The notes under the pieces are model-generated. The model saw nothing but the letters and a program-made list of their open reading frames with translations, made no database searches and was not told the DNA's origin. A stretch of 5,954 nt of DNA from assembly GCA_964519145.1 (NCBI GenBank), contig CAZFHL010000038.1, positions 1 to 5,954 of the forward strand, in the 5' to 3' direction. The translations under genes and the position numbers were made by a program. Below are positions 1 through 4,263 of the stretch, piece after piece; positions within the stretch are counted from its first letter, which is position 1; the number at the start of each line of letters is the position of its first letter. The stretch is from CAZFHL01 sp964519145. Its GTDB lineage: Bacteria > Patescibacteriota > Minisyncoccia > Phycocordibacterales > WO2-35-19.

Positions 1-544
1 AAAATTCAACTCTCAAATCTTTTTCATCAATTTCCAAATCATCTGCACCTCCTGTAATTTTAGAAAGTTCTGGTATAACTTCTACCATTGAAAAACTAGT
101 GTGTCTTTTTGCATTTGCATTAAAAGGAGAAACTCTAACAAGTCTATGCACACCGGACTCATTTTTTAAAATTCCATAAGCTCCTAAATTTCCAATCTTT
201 CCTGTTATTTCTAAAGTAATGTTTCTAAAACCTCCGTGATCATTTTCATTTTGGTGGATTATAGAAAAATCTAGACCATTTTTATTGAAAAATTTAATAT
301 ACATATTGAGTAGCATCGCTGAAAAATCTTCTGCATCGTCCCCTCCTGCACCAGAAAGTATGGTCATCACAGCATTACCTTTTTCATATTTAGAAACACC
401 TTCTAAATCATTTTTTAAATCCTGAATTTTTTTTATTATCTTTTGAGCATTTTCTTTGTCATTCCAAAAATCCAAAGCAGTCATTCTTGCCTCCAAATCA
501 TTAATCTCTTTTTCTATCTTTTCTTTTTGTTGTAAATCAACCAT
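1..544 (-). CDS. prfB: Peptide chain release factor 2, N-terminal part (3' end outside window)
   Basis: RF2 recognises UAA and UGA stop codons on the ribosome and triggers peptide release. The 181 residues visible here include the family signature GAGGDDAEDF (65-74). They also include a conserved block at 129-151 that starts ESGVHRLVR and contains the tripeptide S139-P140-F141, then RHTSF. SPF is the RF2 stop-codon reader; RF1 carries a PxT motif instead, so RF2 is the better call. The catalytic GGQ would lie beyond the left edge. Domain 1 is short: only about 60 residues precede the GAGG motif, against roughly 120 in E. coli RF2. No internal UGA and no programmed frameshift is needed, unlike many bacterial prfB genes. 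The ATG has no SD and lies 7 bases after an extended -10 box, so a leaderless mRNA is likely. Family identity is secure; the truncated domain 1 is seen directly. Confidence 0.95.
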   Translation of the reverse strand, partial: MVDLQQKEKIEKEINDLEARMTALDFWNDKENAQKIIKKIQDLKNDLEGVSKYEKGNAVMTILSGAGGDDAEDFSAMLLNMYIKFFNKNGLDFSIIHQNENDHGGFRNITLEITGKIGNLGAYGILKNESGVHRLVRVSPFNANAKRHTSFSMVEVIPELSKITGGADDLEIDEKDLRVEF

Positions 545-560
545 ATTTATAATTATATCA
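545..560 (-). promoter_or_regulatory. Extended -10 promoter giving a leaderless prfB transcript
   Basis: On the minus strand the sequence TGA-TATAAT (560 to 552) is a perfect -10 hexamer with the TG of an extended -10. The ATG of prfB follows after 7 bases, where transcription would normally start. No SD lies between. At 17-base spacing the -35 position reads AAAGTT, a poor match, as is common with extended -10 promoters. The start of transcription at the A of the ATG is inferred. Confidence 0.6.
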
Positions 561-592
561 TTAAATCTTTATTAACTTTATTCCAAAAATTA

Positions 593-624
593 AAAATTCA
601 TATTATAAATATAATATGAATTTT
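593..624. terminator. 32-bp AT-only perfect palindrome between the RHH gene and prfB
   Basis: Arms 593-607 and 610-624 are perfect 15-base reverse complements separated by AA. On the minus strand the hairpin is followed by TTTTT-AA-TTTTT, so it could end transcription of the RHH gene, which stops 47 bases upstream. The stem has only one G-C pair per arm, so it would be a weak terminator. Each strand also carries a TATAAT inside the palindrome, so a promoter or a binding site for a dimeric protein is an alternative. Confidence 0.45.
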
Positions 625-670
625 ATATGTTTCTCAAACTATTTTTTAAAATCTGAAAATTTAAAACTTC

Positions 671-1006
671 CTAATAAAGCTTTCTGATTCCAAATCCTTT
701 TGAAATTACAATGTTTTTTAAATATTTATACATATAAATAAATTCTAAAACTTTTTTTTCAAAGAAAAATTCCAACTTACCATTTTCTTTCAATTGTCTT
801 CTTTTCTCTTTATTTAAATTTTTTATTTCTACCATAAGATTTGATAATAATCCTCTAGCAACAAAAACTTTAACAACTTGAGCCATTAATAAGCCACGAG
901 TGAGAGAAAAAGCCTTGAGTTTTTCATCTAAATCTTTTGGAAAGAAAAAAGTCCTCATCACCTGACTTTCTGCTTTTCCAGAAAGATGATCTGGTCTTTT
1001 TATCAT
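671..1006 (-). CDS. Small ribbon-helix-helix (CopG/Arc-type) DNA-binding protein
   Basis: This 111-residue protein shows an RHH pattern at about residues 17-54. It has a short beta strand RTFFFP (18-23), a first helix KDLDEKLKAFSLT (24-36), a turn RG (37-38), and a second helix LLMAQVVKVFVARGLL (39-54). RHH proteins dimerise so that the strands pair and enter the DNA major groove; many are autoregulators or antitoxins. The C-terminal half is very basic and aromatic (many K, F, Y) and is not recognised. The ATG follows AAGGAG (1011-1016) with a 4-base spacer, which fixes the start. The gene is divergent from the membrane-protein locus at 1130, and matching half-sites lie in both promoters, which suggests autoregulation and control of that locus. 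No toxin partner is recognisable. The RHH call rests on pattern reading alone. Confidence 0.7.
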   Translation of the reverse strand: MIKRPDHLSGKAESQVMRTFFFPKDLDEKLKAFSLTRGLLMAQVVKVFVARGLLSNLMVEIKNLNKEKRRQLKENGKLEFFFEKKVLEFIYMYKYLKNIVISKGFGIRKLY

Positions 1007-1010
1007 AAAG

Positions 1011-1054
1011 CTCCTTTCTAATAACAGAATACAATAATCAAAAAAATATGTAAA
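1011..1054 (-). promoter_or_regulatory. Promoter and SD of the RHH gene
   Basis: On the minus strand, TTTACA (1054-1049) is followed after 17 bases by TATTCT (1031-1026), then by the SD AAGGAG (1016-1011) four bases before the ATG at 1006. The predicted leader is very short, little more than the SD. The -10 lies inside the operator-like half-site described separately. Confidence 0.5.
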
Positions 1055-1097
1055 TTTAATAAAAACTAATCTTGTAAATACTTGTATTGTATTGTTA
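1022..1097. promoter_or_regulatory. Paired inverted half-sites in the divergent promoter region
   Basis: AATACAATA (1028-1036) and its exact reverse complement TATTGTATT (1085-1093) lie 48 bases apart. The match extends outward as TAACAG on one side and GTTA on the other, with a 2-base indel. The left site covers the -10 of the RHH promoter. The right site runs from the -35 into the spacer of the plus-strand promoter. This is the arrangement expected for operators of a regulator controlling both directions, and the RHH protein is the obvious candidate. The DNA is AT-rich, so a 9-bp match by chance is possible. Confidence 0.4.
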
Positions 1098-1125
1098 AAT
1101 ATGATATCTTTTTATACGAAAGGAG
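1082..1125 (+). promoter_or_regulatory. Promoter and SD of the small membrane-protein locus
   Basis: TTGTAT (1082-1087) is followed after 17 bases by TATCTT (1105-1110), preceded by TGA as in an extended -10. The SD AAAGGAG (1119-1125) follows with a 4-base spacer to a TTG at 1130. This mirrors the arrangement of the divergent RHH gene: the same SD, the same spacer and a very short leader. Confidence 0.55.
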
Positions 1126-1129
1126 TTCT

Positions 1130-1275
1130 TTGAAACGAGAGTTGATATAGGCAGGTTTCTTCTAGGAGCCTTGATTACAATTCCAGGAATAGTGTTCAGA
1201 ATACTCATTGAAAACAAACGAATTACAGAAAACCTAAGTTATGGTTTTGCTATGTTTTTTTGGATGTACTCATGA
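1130..1275 (+). pseudogene. 5' fragment of a frameshifted small three-helix membrane protein
   Basis: A strong SD leads to TTG at 1130, but that frame stops after six codons (TAG at 1148-1150). A different frame is open from before the SD to TGA at 1273-1275 and encodes a hydrophobic segment (GRFLLGALITIPGIVFRIL) followed by IENKRITENLSYGFAMFF, yet it has no good start codon. Adding one A to the AAA at 1133-1135 joins the TTG start to this frame, giving MKTRVDIGRF at the N-terminus. Adding one T to the T7 run at 1255-1261 joins it to the next piece. The result is one continuous protein of 106 residues with three membrane helices (about 8-26, 39-63 and 84-101). As the bases stand it is broken. 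Alternatives are sequencing or assembly error, a rare ACG start at 1135, or separate genes coupled by the ATGA overlap at 1272-1275. The family is not recognised. Confidence 0.55.
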
Positions 1276-1448
1276 TCATCATAACAGCTATGGCTTTTAC
1301 TATCTTCTACAGCTACTTAAAAAATAGCTTGAATGGCAAAAAGAGCAAACACTTTTCTGAAAAAGATTACAACCTATCAGCTGGAATTTTAACTGTATTG
1401 ATAATTTTTCTTATTGCTACAATAACGTGGAAAATATCAATTCTTTAA
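1272..1448 (+). CDS. Small membrane protein, or 3' fragment of the gene starting at 1130
   Basis: This open frame encodes 58 residues from ATG 1272, or 62 from TTG 1260. It has two hydrophobic segments: MIIITAMAFTIFYSYL at the start and AGILTVLIIFLIATITW near the end. They are separated by a charged loop rich in K, S and E. The ATG overlaps the upstream TGA as ATGA, a form that often couples translation, and no SD precedes it. The first hydrophobic segment would be a complete helix only if joined to the upstream fragment, which favours one broken gene over a real short gene. The stop at 1446-1448 shares bases with the SD of the next gene, so the three frames form one transcription unit. Function is not recognised. 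Confidence 0.5.
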   Translation: MIIITAMAFTIFYSYLKNSLNGKKSKHFSEKDYNLSAGILTVLIIFLIATITWKISIL

Positions 1449-1459
1449 GGAGAAAAAAT

Positions 1460-1852
1460 ATGCGCGCACCGATTCAAAGTTCATCAGGCCAATTATTTGC
1501 CCTCACACCTTTTTTATTTATCACAGTACTTTCTTTTATTATTGTGATGAATAATTCGGCAAAATCAATAAATTCAACTAAAAATATTTCCGGTTGGACA
1601 ACTTCGATTAATTATACAGAAAGATTTATTAGAATCCAAGAAACCAAACCAGAGAAAATTCAATACAGTCCCAGATTTGGCCCAGTAAACACACCTCCAT
1701 ATTCATCTATTCATGACCTACAAATAGAAAAGGAACATCAATGGATAAAAGTCGGAGATCATGTTTCTGTCCAAGTTAACTGCGTAGGCAGAGATACAAT
1801 GTTCAATATTAGCAATGTTTGTACGATCGAGAACATTACCATTCTCGACTAA
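1460..1852 (+). CDS. Unknown membrane-anchored protein with a small extracytoplasmic domain
   Basis: The protein has 130 residues from the ATG at 1460, which is preceded by AAGGAG (1447-1452) and a 7-base spacer. A GTG at 1427 would add 11 residues but has no such site. A single hydrophobic segment, FALTPFLFITVLSFIIVM at about 13-30, looks like a signal anchor or uncleaved signal peptide, since no lipobox or clear cleavage site is seen. The rest is polar and includes a repeat-free linker with several prolines. It ends with a stretch around KVGDHVSVQVNC and VCTIENITIL, which contains the only two cysteines. The GDxVxVxxxC pattern faintly recalls small OB-fold domains, but this is a guess. GC is about 37-40% in the blocks counted, well above the neighbouring operon, and codon choice is accordingly different, which suggests a separate origin. 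It is the last gene of the locus before a terminator. No function can be assigned. Confidence 0.75.
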   Translation: MRAPIQSSSGQLFALTPFLFITVLSFIIVMNNSAKSINSTKNISGWTTSINYTERFIRIQETKPEKIQYSPRFGPVNTPPYSSIHDLQIEKEHQWIKVGDHVSVQVNCVGRDTMFNISNVCTIENITILD

Positions 1853-1882
1853 CACAGTAATAAATAATATCCGATTTAAATT

Positions 1883-1927
1883 TCCACTCCAAGAGCGATT
1901 AAATCTTCGGGTGGATTTTATTTTTAT
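1883..1927 (+). terminator. Intrinsic terminator of the plus-strand membrane-protein locus
   Basis: TCCACTC (1883-1889) pairs with GGGTGGA (1909-1915) through one T-G wobble. After a C/C mismatch, AAGA (1891-1894) pairs with TCTT (1904-1907) around a 9-base loop. The stem is followed by TTTTATTTTTAT on the plus strand, and it starts 31 bases after the stop at 1852. The T tract is on the plus side only, so it does not look like a terminator for the tRNA. Confidence 0.75.
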
Positions 1928-1939
1928 AAAATTATTTTG

Positions 1940-2012
1940 AGCCGTTGAAGAGATTTGCACTCTTGACCTCGCCCTTACCATGGGCGTGCTCTACTACCTG
2001 AGCTACAACGGC
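1940..2012 (-). tRNA. tRNA-Thr (anticodon GGU)
   Basis: The complement folds as a 73-nt cloverleaf. The acceptor stem is GCCGTTG/CAACGGC, the D stem GCTC/GAGC, and the anticodon stem CGCCC/GGGCG with loop ATGGTAA. The variable loop is AGGTC, the T stem AAGAG/CTCTT, and the discriminator base is T. The anticodon GGT reads ACC and ACU codons for threonine. CCA is not encoded. Two normally invariant positions differ: the D loop AGGTAGTA has A where G18 is expected, and the T loop TGCAAAT has G at position 55 where T is expected. These two positions normally contact each other. Otherwise every stem is fully Watson-Crick. The 3' end faces the GC-richer locus at 1130-1852. No clear own promoter was found; it may be read through from the operon ending at 2059. 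Confidence 0.95.
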
Positions 2013-2058
2013 ATAAATATTTGATAATAAACCTCTTTCAAAAACCATCTAGTACAAA

Positions 2059-2712
2059 TCACATTCCCTCTATTTTTTCATAATCTTTATATAAAGCAAA
2101 AAATCCGACAATTGAAATTATTGCAAAAAATACAAAATACAACAAATTATAGTAGCCTGTTAAATTCAAAAGTCTTGAACCAAAAAAAACTAAAATAAAA
2201 TCAATTGGTATATAAAAAAGTGTATGGAGTAAAATAAATTTATAAAAATTTATTTTACTCAAACTAGCGCCATAAGCCAGTATTTCTGGCAAACTTATAA
2301 ATGCAATTCTCGCTTTAATAAAAGATTTAGTATCAATTAAAATATCTACAAAAGATTGTACTTTAATATATAAAGTTTCTCCTACAAATTTTCTAACTAC
2401 CCGCATTCCATATTTTCTACCAATCCAAAAACAGATACTTGACCCTAAAATGTCGCCCAGCAAACAAATCAAAAAACCTTTTACACTGCCAAACAATACA
2501 CCAGATAATATATAAAGTGGTGTACCTCCTAGAGGCGCTATTATAAGGGTTGTCATTTTCAAAATAACCACAATAAACGGAGCAAAAAATCCAAATTTAT
2601 GAATCTCTTGCTGAAGAGTACCACTTTTAATCAAATAAATAGACAAGATAAATAAGCAAGTAATGACAATAAACCAAACCAGCTCTATTATCTTTTCTTT
2701 TTTAAATTTCAT
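2059..2712 (-). CDS. VTT/DedA-like (TVP38/TMEM64 family) integral membrane protein
   Basis: The protein has 217 residues and several hydrophobic segments (about 10-29, 42-60, 66-84, 86-98, 158-180 and 188-208). The family signature G86-xxx-G90-xxxx-F95-xx-G98-R99-xx-G102 is intact. It is preceded by the proline/glycine-rich re-entrant region APLGGTPLYILSGVLFG (59-75). A second conserved-looking block, SLPEILAYGASLSKINFYKF (140-159), follows. DedA/VTT proteins act in the cytoplasmic membrane and have been linked to lipid (undecaprenyl-phosphate and phospholipid) flipping and membrane homeostasis; the substrate here is unknown. The gene starts 3 bases after the stop of the matrixin gene with no SD, so it is probably translated from the same mRNA. 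It ends in TGA, evidence that UGA is a stop in this organism. Family membership is firm; specific function is not. Confidence 0.88.
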   Translation of the reverse strand: MKFKKEKIIELVWFIVITCLFILSIYLIKSGTLQQEIHKFGFFAPFIVVILKMTTLIIAPLGGTPLYILSGVLFGSVKGFLICLLGDILGSSICFWIGRKYGMRVVRKFVGETLYIKVQSFVDILIDTKSFIKARIAFISLPEILAYGASLSKINFYKFILLHTLFYIPIDFILVFFGSRLLNLTGYYNLLYFVFFAIISIVGFFALYKDYEKIEGM

Positions 2713-2715
2713 ATA

Positions 2716-3624
2716 TTACTTTATATCACAAACTCTGTTTAATTCTAAAACATCTTCATCTGTAGCAACTAAATTATTTTCATTATTACTATTTGTAATA
2801 TAATACATTATGGATTTTGGATTTTCTGTGTGGCCCAAACCCAAAGAATGCCCAAGCTCATGTGCAATGGCTAGCCTTAAGTCTCCTTTTGTAGAAAATT
2901 GATAAATATTTATTTCTTCACCCCTATACTCTGCCTGATCAAACTCAATATTATGACCATATTTTTGATTATAACTCTTTACCACCTCATTATAATTTAA
3001 AGCAGATTGATTTCTAGATTCTAATAAAATATTTAATTCTTTTAAATCTTGCTTTAACTTGTCTGCCATATTGTTTAAAATTGTAGCCATATCATTCAAA
3101 TGTTTTTCAGATTCTTTTAATAAATCAAAGTCTTTTTTGGAAATCCTTACTGAATTATTAAATCCCGCAATTCTTTTTTCATATTCTTTTTGGTAAGATT
3201 CAAAAACATCTCTTTCTTTTTCATAAAAAGCTAAATCACTTTCATATTGATCTTGTTTAGTTTCAAATGTTCTGTCCAAATTTTCAAATATATTTTCTAT
3301 ATTCTCTAAACCAAATTCTGTTCTCTGTTTATCTAGAGTTTCTTTTTGTCTTTCATCATATATAAGATTAATTTTAAATTTAGAATCATTTTTGTAAACA
3401 AAAAGTTGTTTTTTTGCCAAATCTTCCCAAACTTTTTCTCCCTCTTTTATATAACTCAAAAATTCACTTTCATTTATTCCAAATTCTTTGTCAAATCTGC
3501 CAATACTGTATTCTACTTGTTTATCACAAGGTTTGTATATAAAAAAAATATTGTAAATGAAAAAACCAATAACAAAGAAAAAAATTATTACAAATATATT
3601 TTTTAAATTTTTTCCAAAATCCAT
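2716..3624 (-). CDS. Membrane-anchored matrixin-type zinc metalloprotease with inserted coiled coil
   Basis: This 302-residue protein has an N-terminal membrane helix (about 9-30) and then a segment containing EYSIGRFDKEFGI and KVWEDLAKKQLFVY. That segment and the strand FKINLIYDERQ (83-93) resemble the first half of matrixin catalytic domains. About 130 residues rich in E, K, L, N and Y follow (93-222) and read as a long coiled coil. The second half of the domain then resumes: INIYQF (238-243) and the zinc motif HELGHSLGLGH (255-265), with catalytic E256. Next comes SIMYY (271-275) with the Met-turn methionine M273. The chain would lie outside the membrane. C33 just after the membrane helix and C299 near the C-terminus are the only cysteines and could pair. 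The start codon directly abuts the stop of the receiver gene and the VTT gene follows after 3 bases, so the three form an operon. Substrate unknown. The metalloprotease call is firm; the coiled-coil insertion is read by eye. Confidence 0.9.
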   Translation of the reverse strand: MDFGKNLKNIFVIIFFFVIGFFIYNIFFIYKPCDKQVEYSIGRFDKEFGINESEFLSYIKEGEKVWEDLAKKQLFVYKNDSKFKINLIYDERQKETLDKQRTEFGLENIENIFENLDRTFETKQDQYESDLAFYEKERDVFESYQKEYEKRIAGFNNSVRISKKDFDLLKESEKHLNDMATILNNMADKLKQDLKELNILLESRNQSALNYNEVVKSYNQKYGHNIEFDQAEYRGEEINIYQFSTKGDLRLAIAHELGHSLGLGHTENPKSIMYYITNSNNENNLVATDEDVLELNRVCDIK

Positions 3625-4005
3625 TTATTTTTTAGCAATCAATCCATTTATCTTTTCCACCACCTCTTTTGGATCACTGTCGCTTTTTACCAAATAAAGA
3701 TCTGCTCCCATAGTTTTTGCTTTTTCTACATCTTTTGGATCATAAAGATTGGTCAAAAAAACTATTGGCGTATCTTTATATTTATCTTGAGATTTTACAA
3801 ATTCAAACAATTCAAAACCTGTCATTTTTGGCATCATCACATCAAATAAAAATACATCTGGATTTAAATTTTCGCTAACTAACATATTTTTTGCCTGTTC
3901 ACCGTCTTGAGCTCCAAAAACTTGAAACCCATCTTCAGCAAAAACTTTTGTATATATATCTATCATCAAAGTATCGTCATCTGCAATAAAAATGCTTTTT
4001 GTCAT
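3625..4005 (-). CDS. Stand-alone response regulator receiver (REC) protein
   Basis: The 126 residues are one CheY-like receiver domain with no output domain. The acidic pocket is D9-D10-D11 and the phosphorylation site is D55 in LFDVMMPKMTG. The switch threonine is T85 in VFLTN, and the conserved lysine is K107 in YLVKS, so the domain looks competent for phosphorylation. It would act in the cytoplasm by protein contact rather than DNA binding. No histidine kinase lies in the window, so its partner must be elsewhere. It is the first gene of a minus-strand operon and directly abuts the matrixin gene. The ATG has no SD; the leader is about 16 bases from the predicted promoter. Its job in an operon with a membrane-tethered protease and a VTT protein is not known. 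Confidence 0.95.
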   Translation of the reverse strand: MTKSIFIADDDTLMIDIYTKVFAEDGFQVFGAQDGEQAKNMLVSENLNPDVFLFDVMMPKMTGFELFEFVKSQDKYKDTPIVFLTNLYDPKDVEKAKTMGADLYLVKSDSDPKEVVEKINGLIAKK

Positions 4006-4027
4006 AATTTTTAAATTAATTGTTTAT

Positions 4028-4033
4028 ATTATA
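4028..4033 (-). promoter_or_regulatory. -10 box for the receiver-matrixin-VTT operon
   Basis: A perfect TATAAT on the minus strand (4033 to 4028) lies 22 bases before the ATG at 4005, predicting a short leader of about 16 bases without an SD. At 17-base spacing the -35 position reads ACAGGC, a poor match. The inverted-repeat element begins about 55 bases further upstream of this -10. Confidence 0.5.
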
Positions 4034-4088
4034 TATTTTCTACTAAAATAGCCTGTATGTAAAGAGGTATTTGTCTTAAATCCAGTAG

Positions 4089-4199
4089 CGATTTCTCGGT
4101 AAGACATTTTTGTGACACGGATAAAATTTTGCTAAATTTTTCCAGCGTAGCTGGCTAGAGTCACTCGCAAGCCCACAAAAATGTCTTACCGAGAAATCG
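4089..4199. repeat. 26-bp perfect inverted repeat with 59-base GC-rich centre (MITE-like or structured RNA)
   Basis: The arm 4089-4114 (begins CGATTTCTCGG) is the exact reverse complement of 4174-4199 (ends CCGAGAAATCG). The 59-base centre holds a second perfect hairpin, CCAGC-GTA-GCTGG (4142-4154), and a weaker pairing GTGAC (4112-4116) with GTCAC (4160-4164). Bases 4081-4200 are about 42% GC (50 of 120), much higher than the flanking genes. There is no open reading frame of note. It fills most of the 258-base gap between the divergent receiver operon and ppaC, with each promoter on its outer side. The form fits a miniature inverted-repeat transposable element or another mobile palindrome. 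A transcribed structured RNA or a barrier between divergent genes is possible. TATTTG occurs on both sides (4068-4073 and 4210-4215) but is too low in complexity to call a target duplication. Confidence 0.75.
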
Positions 4200-4212
4200 A
4201 GTTACAACATAT

Positions 4213-4240
4213 TTGATTTTTTATAAAATTGTATTATCAT
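4213..4240 (+). promoter_or_regulatory. Possible promoter of ppaC
   Basis: TTGATT (4213-4218) and TATCAT (4235-4240) are spaced by 16 bases and would start transcription near 4247, giving a leader of about 17 bases. No SD precedes the ATG at 4264. The AT-rich surroundings offer other weak matches, so this is only the best candidate. Confidence 0.35.
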
Positions 4241-4263
4241 AAAATCATAATAATTTTAATAAT

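Noticed and set aside
1940..1970. Attachment-site duplication of the tRNA 3' end
   Set aside because: No second copy of the 3' end sequence was found elsewhere in the window.
1718..1981. Minus-strand open frame of 87 codons
   Set aside because: It runs through the anticodon half of the tRNA, the terminator and the antisense of the 1460-1852 gene; its composition is not protein-like and it has no SD.
3346..3606. Plus-strand open frame of 86 codons
   Set aside because: It lies antisense within the matrixin gene, whose motifs prove the minus frame. Its F/I/K/N-rich product reflects AT bias.
4141..4165. Resemblance of the repeat centre (GTAGCTGGCTAGAG) to a tRNA D arm
   Set aside because: No acceptor stem, anticodon arm or T arm can be placed around it; the surrounding bases belong to the inverted repeat.
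4068..4215. TATTTG on both sides of the inverted repeat as a target-site duplication
   Set aside because: It is low-complexity in AT-rich DNA, and the bases between each copy and the arms do not match as element ends should.
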